A stretch of 64,000 bases of DNA from Microcyclospora pomicola (Eukaryota; Ascomycota; Dothideomycetes; Capnodiales). The translations under genes were made by a program, and so were the position numbers. The stretch is taken from the NCBI GenBank assembly GCA_002786065.1, contig NHNY01000031.1, forward strand, positions 311,510 through 375,509, given 5' to 3'. How positions within the stretch are numbered: position 1 is the stretch's first letter; every line of letters begins with the position of its first letter. This document shows positions 24,315 through 35,399 of this stretch, piece by piece. The notes under the pieces were generated by a model, which worked only from the letters and a program-made list of their open reading frames with translations, was not told the DNA's origin and made no database searches.

Positions 24315-24530
24315 TGTAAGGGGCAGTAATAGGCTACTAGGGCGTAGCTTCTAGATGCTAAAGGATAGTATAGTACACAGAAATAGGGGAGTAATAGTAT
24401 GATACAGTTACTACCGAGAATAATCCATAAAGCGTACGAGGTACGCAGGTCGCGCACCGAAGTGTCGCTTTATGCTAAGACTAGAGACACGTAACTTCAA
24501 CCTTACTTCAGGTAGGAAAGGGGCCTTACA
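24315..24530 (-). repeat. LTR of outer element (5' LTR in element orientation)
   Basis: A 216-bp repeat of 10168-10383 with about 8 differences, all transitions. It is followed by CCTAA at 24531-24535. Confidence 0.93.
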
Positions 24531-25230
24531 CCTAAGTAATTTAGAGGCTGCAAACTCAGGCCTGCTAGTTATTGTCCGTAGTGCCGTAAGCCCTTCTGTC
24601 GCTTATTTACTAATGCTGAAGCCTGAAATCTTAATCCGTCACTCTAGGCCTTTCCTAATAACTAAGATGTTCTTCTCTTTATGTTAGTTAACTATAGGCC
24701 GAGTCTGCTCACAGTCTAGACCTATCCCTAGCTTTAGATCCTAATAGGCGGTACTCTTATAGTGCATAAAGTTCGATCCCTCGAGATTCTAGCGAACAAG
24801 CTGTTGTCCCTCCTACTCTAGTAAAGGTGTACTAAGGTACTGTTGTAGATTACTATGCTCGAGGTACTCTAGAGTAATTAAGATCTTGTTGTTAGTGCTG
24901 TACTAGCTAAATAACTTAACAAGATAATCTTCATACTGTATACCTATCGACATTAGTAGGCTGCTTTATTATAGAGACTTTTTACCTCTAGACTTTACCT
25001 TCGGATGTAAGAAGTAAGCAATCGCCTTAAGCTCTCTGCTATATCTGCTTTCTATGCTCTCTAAGGTCCCCTTTATAGCCTAGACCCTTCCCTACCTATC
25101 ACTCTTAACACACTGCTCTAGATAGATAGCACTAAATCTACCTCTTCCTATTTCTTTTTGCCTCGTCCTATGTTCTACCTAGCGGACTTTCTTCTATCTA
25201 GGCCTCGAGATGTATAATATATGCTTTGTA
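24531..25230 (-). pseudogene. Fossil Ser/Thr kinase, N-lobe to activation segment
   Basis: On the minus strand this reads as the N-terminal part of a fungal Ser/Thr kinase. A glycine-rich loop EIGRGRFSAIYLEQC is followed by AIK, the helix-C stretch SRELKAIA, the hinge-like ITLEYLEHSNLQQYLS, NFMHY and a DLK motif. The activation segment carries EGLTALRTIT and ends F-A-A. An intron is still visible after HPK (GTAAAG donor, TACTAA branch, ACAG acceptor, about 65 nt), and a second is likely after DLK. The copy is therefore not a retrocopy. Stop codons show it is dead. The sequence breaks at the CCTAA duplication and resumes at 10167 on the far side of the retroelement. An FHA-like N-terminus above 25230 is possible but weak. 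Confidence 0.78.
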
Positions 25231-25566
25231 TGTCGCGATTCCTAGGATAACTCGACCTCGAGCTCCGATATTTTTAAAAGACTAGCACAGGATTAATCGG
25301 AGCAATGTGTCCTCTAAAGCTTTCTTGCTTACTATATCGGCTTATAGATATGCCTTACGATAGGCGATAAGTGTGTAGAGAAGACATATCTACAACAGGA
25401 GGTTTAGAAGACGGCGCCTAGAGCTCTATTCTTATACTGTACCCCGCGTCGGCTCAGCCTCGATTTAGCTCTCTCTTATAAGATAGGAGCGAAGCATTGC
25501 TAAACTTAAGACTGTGTAGCGCTAACATCCTATCTGCCTAAACCACACTACTAACTAGCAGCAGCG
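25231..25566. other. Gap between two divergent fossil genes
   Basis: This lies between the start of the minus-strand kinase fossil and the start of the plus-strand HeLo-like fossil. It may hold the kinase N-terminus and a shared promoter. I see no clear motif. Confidence 0.4.
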
Positions 25567-26266
25567 ATAGAAGCCGCCGGCCTAGCCCTTAGTATTGTTA
25601 GTACTGTTGATATATGTCTAAAGTAATCCCGATGATGTGATTTCTTAGGTGACTTAGACCTACTAACACAGATAAGGTATAGCAAGCGCTTAGTCGACAC
25701 TTACGCAACTTTTAGACACGCTAAGTCTTAAGTCGATTAGCGAATCCTCGAGGTCAGAATCTACTAGATGCGTACAAGCTCGTAATTAGACTTTCTTAAG
25801 CAAATATAGCAGAGCCTAAATAAGGAGCATTAAACAATCTAGCGTGAAATACTTAATATGCTAGCTAGCAAGCTAAAGGCGGCAATCTCGAAGCTTAACA
25901 AGCTAGAGAGACCCTACGATCGGTCTCTACACACTAATATAAGACAAGTAAAGAGATAGAAGTTTGTATTAGTAAAAGAGAGTCTAGACAAGGTTATCTA
26001 AGAGCTAGCTAACTAGTATAACTTGTTCAACCCGACTTAGTTTTTGATTATAAGAGTAGCAAACCCTATTATTAACAAAAAACTTTCTAGACATAGCTTA
26101 GGCAAACGTAGAGATAAGGCGTCTGTTAAGATTAACGCGAGTAGCTTTAGGAATGCTGCTTGAAAAGAACTACTTCAGATACAGTCTGTCTTCCTTCTAA
26201 AGGACCTATTTAAGAACGCGCGAATCTACACTATACCGCACTTATCGGCGCTATATGTATAGAGGG
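25567..26266 (+). pseudogene. Fossil HeLo-like (prion-inhibition/propagation) N-terminal domain
   Basis: The plus strand reads as the helical N-terminal domain found on many fungal kinase-like and NLR-like proteins (HeLo / prion-inhibition-and-propagation families). It opens E-A-A-G-L-A-L-S-I-V. Later come RLVDTYATFRHAKS, MLASKLKAAISKL, KFVLVKESLDKVI and LIIRVANPII, which are typical helices of this group. It is interrupted by the third retroelement at the GAGGG duplication, and the kinase-like part of the same gene continues at 31826. HeLo domains are known from heterokaryon-incompatibility cell-death proteins. This copy is broken and is treated as a fossil. Confidence 0.7.
26262..26266. repeat. 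Left target-site duplication of third element (GAGGG)
   Basis: GAGGG precedes the left LTR and recurs at 31826-31830. Confidence 0.9.
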
Positions 26267-26482
26267 TGTTATAGTATGACCTGTTGTGGGACTTGGTGGT
26301 TTACAGCCAGCTGTAGCTGCCTCAGGTATAACGGGTCTTCCCTTCTTAGCACTGAATTTAAGAACATCAGTTCTGCTACATACTACCATTCTTGTCTTTC
26401 TCTCTCTATAGCATGTCTTGTATTCTATCTATGTACTTATTGTCCTATCATTAATCATTGTCCTAAGCCAAATGCCGTGACA
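26267..26482 (+). repeat. 5' LTR of third element
   Basis: A 216-bp direct repeat of 31610-31825. It contains the pyrimidine-rich run CTTTCTCTCTCTATAG. Confidence 0.93.
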
Positions 26483-26689
26483 TTACATGCTATTAGCCAT
26501 CCACAGACACCTAGAAACCCACAGAAACACCACACAGTGCTACTGCACTATGAACCCTGCATTAAACTATAGACCTAAACTCCACTCTATCTTCTTCAGG
26601 ACACGCTACACTAGGTGGCTTCAACGCTAACCCCAACAGTGGCGCTGCCACCCCCTAACCAACCAATCCCTAAGAGTTCTCCTAGTAGG

Positions 26690-29600
26690 TCTAGGATGAC
26701 CCTAATAGAGTATAGACACAGATTTTGGCTATTTAGGGAGTAAGAGATGTAGCTGTGAGGAACCTTATAGATAGTTAGGCCTATAGAGAGGCCCTATAGG
26801 CCGACATTGACGACGCTCGCTAGCAGCTAGCTGCTAAGGAACTGGTTCTCAAACACCTATCTACCTAGCAAGGTAACTAGGCCCTAGCTGCTACTACTAA
26901 GAGGTCTCAAAAGATTGCAGACCTAGACACCTTCAGTGGAGATAGGGACAAATACGAGACTTAGAAGTTCAGTATTACACTTAAGTTCAGGGCCAACAGT
27001 AACTACTTCCACTCTGAGGACTAGAAAGTAGCCTATGCCATTTTATTCCTTAAGGGCAATGCTATAGCCTAGATGACACCCTACTTCTCCCCTGGAGGAG
27101 ACACCACTATCCTGAACATTAACGAGTTGTTCGCTGCCTTAGATCGTGCCTTTAGCGACCCAGACAGGTAAGGGACTGCCTAGAACAAACTAAGAATTCT
27201 TCGCTAAAGGAACCAGCCCTTTGCAGACTTCTATGCTGAATTCAGTCGCCACGTTATCTACACTAGGTACAATGATAAGGCTAAGAAGGCACAACTGCTA
27301 CAAGGTCTTAGCAATGAGCTCTATACCTTGCTCCTTAACAATAACTATAAGCATCTGTCCTACACAGACTTTATAGCTCTGTGCTAGCGCTTAGATACTC
27401 GTCGACAGACCTTTGCTGCCTAGCATTCAGCACTTCTTCGCTCTGCCTAAGGCTAACACCGCTCTGCCAGTGCCCCCTACAGTGTACTAGCTCGCCTAGC
27501 TACAACTACTACCGCTGCCACAATCCCTGTACGCATTGCCCCTGTCCCTACAGGCGATAGTACAGTTCCTATAGACCTCTCTATAGCTCGTACTCGCCTA
27601 AGGGGCCCCTTAACTGAGGAAGAAAAGGCCCGTCGCCGCACTTAGGGGTTATGCCTCTACTATAGGAACCTAGGGCACATTGCTAGCAACTGCCCTAATC
27701 GCCCCTAACCTAGGTTAGTAGCTGCTAGTACTACCTTTGGCAACAACACTACTAAGGACAACCCTGCCCTAGCCCCTAAACAGGGAAACGCCTAGTCCTT
27801 GTGCAAAGACGCTCACAAGGACACCCCTAGTTCATATTACTGTCTTTATCCTCTGCAAGAATCCAACTAACTACTGCAAAACGTTTTGATAAGGAGTCCC
27901 TTATAGATGAACCTATAGTTATTCCTGTCTAGATAGGCACTTAATCAATATTAAATTGCCCTACACTCCTTAACTGTAGTGCCCTTACATTAGGATTCAT
28001 TGATGCTGAACATGCGCAATCTCAGAACCTACCCTTACAACTATTAAAGAACCCTCGCCCCCTCGACCTTATTGACAGCTCAGAATCCAGCTCTAGCTAG
28101 GTGACCTATGTCTGCCACACTACTATGTCTATTAGCAATAGAGCCTACTAGGAGAAGGTATCGCTGTTTGTCACTAAGCTATTAGACTACCCTGTAGTTT
28201 TAGGCCTTAGTTAGCTAAAGCGTCACAACCTAGCTGTGGACTTCAGCACAAGCACCCTCTACTTCAAATCCAATTTCTGTAGAGCCAACTGCTTAGTCCG
28301 ATCTATAACTAGTGCCACCTTGCTATCAACCTAAGCCCCTAAACTACTATGCCTTGAAGTTAGGGCTATTGGTGCCACCCCCTTTCGATCTCTGGCTACA
28401 AAGACAGGACACTCGCTCTTCGCAGTCACTTTGGCTGATATTGAGAAGGCCCTTAAGCCTAAGACACCCACAGACCTAGCTACCAAGCTGCCTCTAGAAT
28501 ACCACGAATTCCTTAATGTCTTTTCCTAACAGTTAGTAGACGAGCTGCCACCCCACAGACTATACGACCATAGCATTTAACTGACACTAGGAGCGGTACC
28601 TCTATTTAGGCCCCTCTACAATATGTTAAGGGATAAACTCCTTGTCCTGAAAAAATACCTTACTAAGAACCTAGGCAAAGGGTTTATCCGCCCTAGCAGC
28701 TTCTTAGCTGCTAGCCCTGTGTTATTTGTGCGCAAGCCTAATAGAGGACTGCGATTCTGCGTCGACTATCGTAGCCTGAATGCCCTTAGTATTAAGAACC
28801 GGTACCCCTTGCCCTTAATCTAAGAGACCCTTAGCCGCCTAGGTAAGGCCAAATACTTCACTAAGCTGGACATTATTGCAGCCTTTAACAAGCTACGTAT
28901 AAAGCAAGGCGACGAATGGCTTACTGCCTTTAGAACCCGCTACGGCCTGTACGAGTATACAGTTATGCCCTTCGGACTGTCTAACGCACCTAGTTCCTTC
29001 TAGCATTACATCAATAACAAACTCCATGATTTCCTAGATCGCTTCGCTACTGCATACATTGACGACATCCTTATCTACAGTAACAACCTTAAGGAGCATA
29101 GGGAACATGTCAAACTGGTGCTAGAAAGACTGCGTAAGGCAGGTCTCTAAGTAGACATTGACAAATACGAGTTCTATAAACAGGAGGTCAAATACCTAGG
29201 CCTGATTATTAGCACAGAAGGCATTAAGATGGACCCTAAGAAGATCTCCGCCATTGTCGACTGGTCTAAGCCTACTAACCTTAAGGAGGTCTAGGGATTC
29301 CTCGGTTTTGCGAACTTCTACAGAAGATTCATTAAAAGATACTTACATATTGTCGCCCCCTTAACTGCATTGACCAAAAAGGGCTTACCCTTTACCTAGG
29401 GTCCTAAACAGCAACAAGCATTCGAATCTCTGTCTACGAGTTTCTGCACTGCCCCTATCCTACAACACTTCGACTTTGACCTTCCTACTAGACTCGAGAC
29501 GGATGCTTCTGATGGAATGACTAGTGCAGTACTCCTCTAACAGCACCCTGACTCTCTATGGAAACTAGTTGCCTATCTGTCTAAGAAGATGTCACCTACG

Positions 29601-31540
29601 GAATGTAACTACGACATCTATGACAAGGAACTGCTTACTGTTGTTAAAGCATTCGAAGAATGGAGGGCAGAACTAGAGGGAGCTGATCAACCAGTTAAGG
29701 TCTACTCTAACCACAAAAACCTTACCTACTTTATAAGAACTAAGCTCCTGAATAGACGACAGGCCCGCTAGAGCGAGTTCCTTTCCCGATTCAACTTCGT
29801 GCTTGCCTATATACCTGGATCTCTTAACAGTCGAGCAGACGCCTTGACTAGGAGACTAGGAGATCTCCCTTTAGACAGGGGGGATGGTAGAGAGATCGCA
29901 ACACAGGTAGTACTAAAACCTCACAATCTCGACCCTGCGTTACAAACACACGCCCTCTAGGCCATTTAAGCAGCCCTATCTCGCCTTAGCAGACTCTAAA
30001 CAACACTAGAACCCCTAAATGACGATAGCGAACTTAAGGATAATGCAGTTAACCCTAAAGAACCTACTGCAAACGAGCTCCTAGAAGAAGCATACTAGCA
30101 GGACCCCTTTACCTAAGGCCTGGTTAAGGCAGTCTAGGACCTGGAACCGCGTTACGAAGATGTCTCTCTGTTAGAATACGCTGTGGTACAGGGTAAGCTG
30201 CAGTATAGAGGCAGGACCTTTGTCCCTAAATACAAAAACCTTCGCTATAAAGTTATGACAGATTCACACCAACCCCCGGCTGCAGGCCACCCTAGCAAAG
30301 CAAAACACTACGACCTAGCCTAACGCTACTAGTACTGGCCTAACATACACGACGACATTGCCTAGTTCAACCGCAACTGTGGGATATGCAATAGGGCCAA
30401 ACTATCTAGGGACAAGTACTATGGTCTTTTAAAGCCCCTAGATCCCCTAGATCGCCGCTAGAAGCACATCACTATTAATTTTGTTGTTAACCTACCCCGA
30501 AGCAGGACTATCGCTAGCAATATAGTGTCTAACATTATAGTTGTTGTGGACAGACTAACCAAAATGCGGCACTTAATCCCCTATCAGAGCATGAAAACAC
30601 CCTATGTGGTACGCCTGTTCTACGACCACATCTAGAAGCTGCATAGCCTGCTAACAACAATCACTTCTAACAGAGGAACCCAATTTGTCTCGTCCTTCTA
30701 GAAGACACTGTGCCAACTATTAGGAATCAACTCTACCTTGTTAACTGCATACCACCCCTAGACAGATAGACAAACGGAGATCGCTAACGCTACTATAGAA
30801 CAAACCCTACGCTGCTACTGTAACTACCTACAAGATAACTGGGCTTAGTAGTTAGCTACAGCGGAATTCTCTGCTAACAACTAGACTTCTAGCACTACTA
30901 AGGCATCTCCTTTCCTAGCTAACTATAGACAACACCCTCGAACTGGAATGGAGCCCTCTAAACACATAGTTACCTTAACTGTTACTCGCTCTGACTAGGA
31001 AGCAATTGCTGCACAGGACTTCGCTGCTAAGATAGAGTAAGTAGAACTAACACTAGTATAAGAGATGCGCTTTGCCTAAGCTGTTTACGAAAAGCACGCT
31101 AATCGACACTGGAAGAATGCCCCTAACTACTAAGTAGGGGACAGGGTATACCTTAGTAGCCGCAACCTTAAGACCCTTAAGCTAAGTAAGAAGCTGGACT
31201 GGAAGTAACTAGGCCCCTACACTATTACTGTAAAGATCAGCCCTTAAGCCTACTGCCTAGAGCTCTCTGCTAGCATAAAGATCCACAATGTCTTCTATGT
31301 TAACCTCCTACGCCCCTGTCCTAACGACCCCTACCTAGGACAACAACTCCCTGCCCCTCCGCCTACCTATATAGACGACATAGCAGAATACGTAGTACAG
31401 GCTATTGTGGACTCTTAGGATTCCCCTAATAGTGTCTACTACAAAGTGCAATAGGAGGGTTATGATGAGTTGACCTAGGAACCTTAGGACTATGTCCACA
31501 CCCTAGTAGAGCATCTTAACGAGTTCTACCGCTAGTACCC
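26690..31540 (+). pseudogene. gag-pol remnant of third chromovirus
   Basis: Gag occupies about 26690-27700 and ends with a CCHC-type knuckle near 27650-27700. A protease-like region lies at about 27850-28350, and RT at about 28600-29300 ([23 protein letters not shown] near 29047). RNase H lies at about 29450-29850 and the integrase HHCC part at about 30265-30400. The integrase core lies at about 30460-30960 and its C-terminal part at about 31080-31320. A chromodomain-like segment (about 31370-31530) ends E-H-L-N-E-F. The region is broken many times. Confidence 0.88.
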
Positions 31541-31593
31541 CTAGAAGCCCTGCTACAGTTCGTTTGCTTTAGGCCTCGTAGGAGCTTAGCCTT

Positions 31594-31609
31594 TAGAAGG
31601 AGGGGATGG
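31594..31609 (+). other. Polypurine tract of third element
   Basis: AGAAGGAGGGGATGG lies directly upstream of the right LTR. Confidence 0.75.
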
Positions 31610-31825
31610 TGTTATAGTATGACCTGTTGTGGGACTTGGTGGTTTGCAGCCAGCTATAGCTGCCTTAGGCATAACGGGTCTTCCCTTCTTAGCACTGAAT
31701 TTAAGAACATCAGTTCTGCTGCACACTACTATTCTTGTCTTTCTCTCTCTATAGCATGTCTTGTATTCTATCTATGTACTTATTGTCCTATCATTGATCA
31801 TTGTCCTAAGCCAAATGCCGTAACA
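31610..31825 (+). repeat. 3' LTR of third element
   Basis: A 216-bp repeat of 26267-26482. It is followed by the GAGGG duplication. Confidence 0.93.
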
Positions 31826-32710
31826 GAGGGCAGGTTCGTATAAGTAGCTTATTATAGACAACATACTATACAATAAGGTCGTAGACATTAGTTTTATAAA
31901 GAAAGACATCCGGACTCTTGCTAAGAAACTATCTTATAGAGACCTATATAGCTTCGGCATACTTTAGTGTTAAGGTGTAGTCTAGTTCGGAAAGGATAAA
32001 GGTCGGAGCACGTTATCCTTCAAACTCGTGTTCAAGATTCCGTAAGAGTTTCGCTGCTAGCCGGACACCCTTCGTAGTATTCTTAGATCCTAGGGAAGCT
32101 ATACTTTAACCGAGCGCGTTGCGCTTACAAAGCAACTAGCAAGGTCTATAAGTTATATCTACGCCCTTAGCTTTGTACATAAGAACGTCCGGCCTAAGAC
32201 CATCCTCTGATTTCCTAAACAGGATTCAAGACTCGGTTTACTCTGTCTCGTCGGCTTTAAGAAGTCACGCATAGTAGATAGGCGAACACTCTAATAAGGG
32301 GACATAGTATAGGAGAAAAATCTCTACCGCTACCTAGACTAGCAAGGTTTAAGACCTGAAGAGATATACACTATGCAACATAATATCTATAGCCTTAGTG
32401 TCTGTCTTCTCGAAATCGGGATCTAGAAGTCATTTGTTTCATACACTCGAAGCGATACAGATCCTACTTCTTATAGTGCACTTGGCCTGCAGCTAAGAAG
32501 CCCTGAGTTTGACACACTACTGCTGATGAAACGCCATCTAGTAGCTCTCGCAAAGCGCAAGCTACCTAAGTCGATAGGGGAAATCTATAAAAGAATTGTA
32601 GTGAACTGTCTGACTTGTCTCGATAAGGACAACTAGGACTTTGGGGATAAGAGGGAATTTCACGATAGTGATGGTATACTGATTAGAGTGAGATACATTG
32701 AAAAGGTTTG
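31826..32710 (+). pseudogene. Fossil kinase-like domain of the HeLo-like gene
   Basis: Downstream of the third element the plus strand encodes a kinase-like C-terminal domain of the type often joined to HeLo-like N-termini. The segment ALTKQLARSISYIYAL is followed by FVHKNVRPKTIL, a G-F-K-K region, NLYRYLD, GLRPEEIYTMQHNIYSLSVC, and a tail with NCLTCLDKDN and VRYIEKV. The usual catalytic HRD is replaced by H-K-N-V-R-P. From what I know of the family, these domains are often atypical and perhaps catalytically inactive. The gene is broken. Its end near 32710 also marks the end of the decayed island. Confidence 0.68.
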
Positions 32711-34105
32711 CCACTTCTGCAGATGTATTGAGCGCTACAAACTGACAGGATCTAGGTGCTCCTGAAGCTTGACAGCATAGTTTTATGAGAGGGGTCTTAC
32801 TAAGTGGTGAGCGCTCCGAATGATCGTAGGGTGCGCGCGCTGCAGAAGAAATATCCATACTACTTGACGGCTTCTCTGACGTGTAGAAGGTGTGAGATCT
32901 TGCCACCTCTCAATACATTCGTGCTTTTGACGCCTTATATGGTATCACATCGATAATGGCATCCCCGGCCCATTTGTCGTCGTTTAGCACAGCAGTAGTA
33001 GTAGCATCGTTGGTTCGAGACGCCGTAGCTGTACGTTCTCGCGCGTCGATTCTTCGATTCGTGGTTGGTTTTGGGCAGAAACCGAATGCGATCCTCTTGG
33101 ATTATGTACGCTCTTTGCGTAGAATACCCCGGCAGCGCGTCAATGGGTTTCTCGAGGTGTCTTTCGACGTCAGTACCCGTGGATCAGAACCAGCTTGTTC
33201 TCTATTTCGCGGATCAGATACAAGTCTCAGTCAGCCATTCTAAGCTGATCCTGGAGTCGGTGTACCCTCGGTCCATCAGTTGGCGATGATGCGAGCAGAA
33301 GAGTAACACAGTACGAGGTTGAGCGGGGGACGTCGCGATGATCTCGTCCTGGAAGCTGAGGCGTTAGTTAGACCACACATGCTTTTGTCTGTGCCGTAGA
33401 GTAGAGCTATTCGAAGTGCTTGGCAGACAAGCCGTGGTCGTGTCTACCTATCTCATTGCGCATTATGCGATCGTACCGGTACATCTATTTTCTCGAGGTC
33501 TTCGTTGCATAGAAATCTTGATACCGGTTGATGGTAATACTCGGAGTCTAACAGACAGCGTTTGAAGAGCGAGCCTCGTCGTATCGATCAGCTCACAGAT
33601 GCTCTATAATAGCTACAACTTTAACCAATGCAAAACATGGATATGTAGGAGCTTGCATGTCAACGGCGCTCTTTGTTCAGGGCACTTTCGCTTGTGAACT
33701 GCGTTGGGCATAAATATGAAACATATATCAGCTACGCAGCGTGTACGGCCTCTATGACTGCGACCTGGCAATTGCGCCACTCAGGCGGATGCTCGGTCGG
33801 AATTCATATCGCAGTACTGCGTCTGGTGCAGGCTCTTCTCTGCGGACTGCAGCGGATCACCTTGGTCTTCAACCTTGCACAGCTTGTATCAAGCGATCTC
33901 ACAGTCGACGACACGCTGGCGGCAAGCCCGCTTGTGGAGGCTACGGAGTTCCCTCCCTCCTGCTCGTTGCAGTGGCTCCGCTGTGATGCTATGCAAGGCT
34001 CACGATCGTCTCCTGATCTTGACCTGTAGTTCTCGACCAGCTGTGGCCAGCGGCTCTATCCATCCTAGCTGACATCATACTCGGCTTCTTATTCCAGCAC
34101 TGAGA
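32711..34105. other. Transition from repeat island to host DNA, no gene recognised
   Basis: The composition returns to host-like. Frames of 60-118 codons occur on both strands (for example 32956-33243), but none shows a domain, a splice-supported extension or a family resemblance. Confidence 0.45.
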
Positions 34106-34634
34106 TCAACCCCCTCGTGTCAAGATCTGCTCCATATGCTGGCGACTATTCTTCAGCGTTGTGTCCAGATAATCCCGCTTCTTCTCCAGATTCGCCAGCT
34201 CAGCTTTGACATCCTTCGCCTCTTTCGCTTGGCGCTGTTGGATCTGTGCCGTCGTCGTGAGCATGAACATCTTCCCGACACCATCATATACAGGCGTGGC
34301 TGGCGGTAACGTGTCCAGCTCGCCCGAGGAGAGTTGCAGCATGCGGCTTTCACGGTGTTTCTGCGCCATCTGCGCTTTCACCAGCCCGAGCTGCTGCTCA
34401 CTGAACGAGGCTTTTTGCGAGATTTCTTGCAGGAGCTAGAGGATGGTACAGACATGTCAGATGGAGCTGATATACAAGACCGTAATATGTGTCAGGGCGG
34501 TATTGGTTTTGACGGGGATGCTAACGACCCTCACGATGGACAAAACATGGAAAACTGGAGGGCGTGTCGGACGGAGCGACGTCAGAGAGCGCGATGTAAC
34601 TCACTTGCTGCAGTTTCTCGTTCGGGATCGCCAT
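34106..34634 (-). CDS. Prefoldin subunit 1
   Basis: This is a beta-type subunit of the prefoldin hexamer, which hands nascent actin and tubulin to the CCT chaperonin in the cytosol. The gene has two exons. Exon 1 (34605-34634) encodes MAIPNEKLQQ. Exon 2 (34106-34435) continues LLQEISQKASFSEQQLGLVK. The total is 119 aa, normal for the family. The N- and C-terminal halves form the two coiled-coil helices, and the beta-hairpin core lies around VYDGVGKMFMLTT. The 169-nt intron has donor GTGAGT and acceptor CTCTAG and is longer than others in the window. It is the first intact host gene right of the repeat island and is divergent to the ceramidase gene. Confidence 0.9.
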
Positions 34635-35399
34635 TGAGCGCAACACCTACCGCGTCTCGCGAGGTCGATCTCAGGACGGAAGTCAGGCGGACCAGGGGCG
34701 GCTAGAGTATGATGACCTCGGCGCCTGGATTGCTGGAGCCTGGGGTGTATTATGTACCGGATAGTATCAGTATCGCAGCAGCCTGGAGGGCGGTGATGTA
34801 TCAGAGTGGGATGGGAGGATCAGATGTAACCAAGCCGATCACATGCGAATGGCAGACGGCGCACGGGGTCGGAAATTCAGGGTCAATGAGCGAATGTGGG
34901 AGGAGCTCCGACGCCAGCGACAACAGGATTGCGATGCGCTGCTGGCCACGACGAATGAGCTCCCAGAGATGCCTTGAGCGTGCTGGAAGACGCAGGCACC
35001 AGACGCGCCCGCGGCGACGGGCTCCAGTATGTTGATGATACTAGCAGTGAATGAACGAACGGACGATCTCCACTGGCATCGCCATCCTGATGAGGTCGTG
35101 TGAGAGTTTGAGGGTCTGAGGCGCACACAACCGGATTTCTCGTAGGCACGCGCAACGAGGTCGACATACACCCATACCTACGTCGGCGCCCGCTGCTCAA
35201 GACGGTGCAATCTACTGTATTCTGCCTCTTCCTCACAAAAGAGCCAGACTATGTGAATGTGATAGGCAGGAAGTGTGAGAAAGCGACAGCAACCAACAGT
35301 CAGCAAGCAACACCACCACGACATCATAGGTAGCTCCGCCTCTTCCGCTGCCACAGCCAACTTGATATTCGCCGTCTTTGACCTCGAACCGCGGCGACG
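34635..35399. promoter_or_regulatory. Shared divergent upstream region (prefoldin / ceramidase)
   Basis: About 765 bp separate the two divergent start codons, so both promoters must lie here or overlap. I see no clear TATA box or repeated operator. The small frames present have no support. Confidence 0.5.

Larger units (their letters stand above)
10168..24530 (-). mobile_element. Outer Ty3/Gypsy chromovirus fossil, carrying a nested element
   Basis: This 14.4 kb composite is bounded by 216-bp LTRs (10168-10383 and 24315-24530) that start TGTAAGG and end CCTTACA. It is flanked by CCTAA duplications. Without the nested 7.2 kb element it would be about 7.2 kb. Gene order on the minus strand is gag, protease, RT, RNase H, integrase, chromodomain, which defines a Ty3/Gypsy (Metaviridae) chromovirus. 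A purine tract next to the left LTR confirms minus orientation. Between integrase and the 3' LTR it carries an extra segment with an antisense reading frame (17830-19160). The coding parts are broken many times over. LTR divergence of about 8 in 216, all transitions, points to a fairly recent insertion followed by RIP-type mutation rather than great age. Confidence 0.92.
26267..31825 (+). mobile_element. Third Ty3/Gypsy chromovirus fossil
   Basis: A 5.56 kb element with 216-bp LTRs (26267-26482 and 31610-31825) that begin TGTTATAG and end TGACA or TAACA. It is flanked by GAGGG duplications. Internal order on the plus strand is gag with zinc knuckle, protease, RT, RNase H, integrase, chromodomain, then a purine tract directly before the right LTR. 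The LTR pair differs at about 9 of 216 positions, all transitions. The layout is complete, but the coding parts are broken many times. It disrupts the HeLo-like/kinase-like fossil gene. Confidence 0.93.

Noticed and set aside
9600-32710. CRISPR-like or tandem-array explanation for the repeats in the island
   Set aside because: The repeats are LTR pairs with target duplications and a few 117-bp repeats. No regularly spaced short repeat array exists, and the genome is eukaryotic.
9600-32710. Giant cargo-carrying DNA transposon (Starship-like) as the frame of the island
   Set aside because: I see no tyrosine-recombinase captain-like gene and no matching outer ends. Nested LTR elements in two host fossils explain the island.
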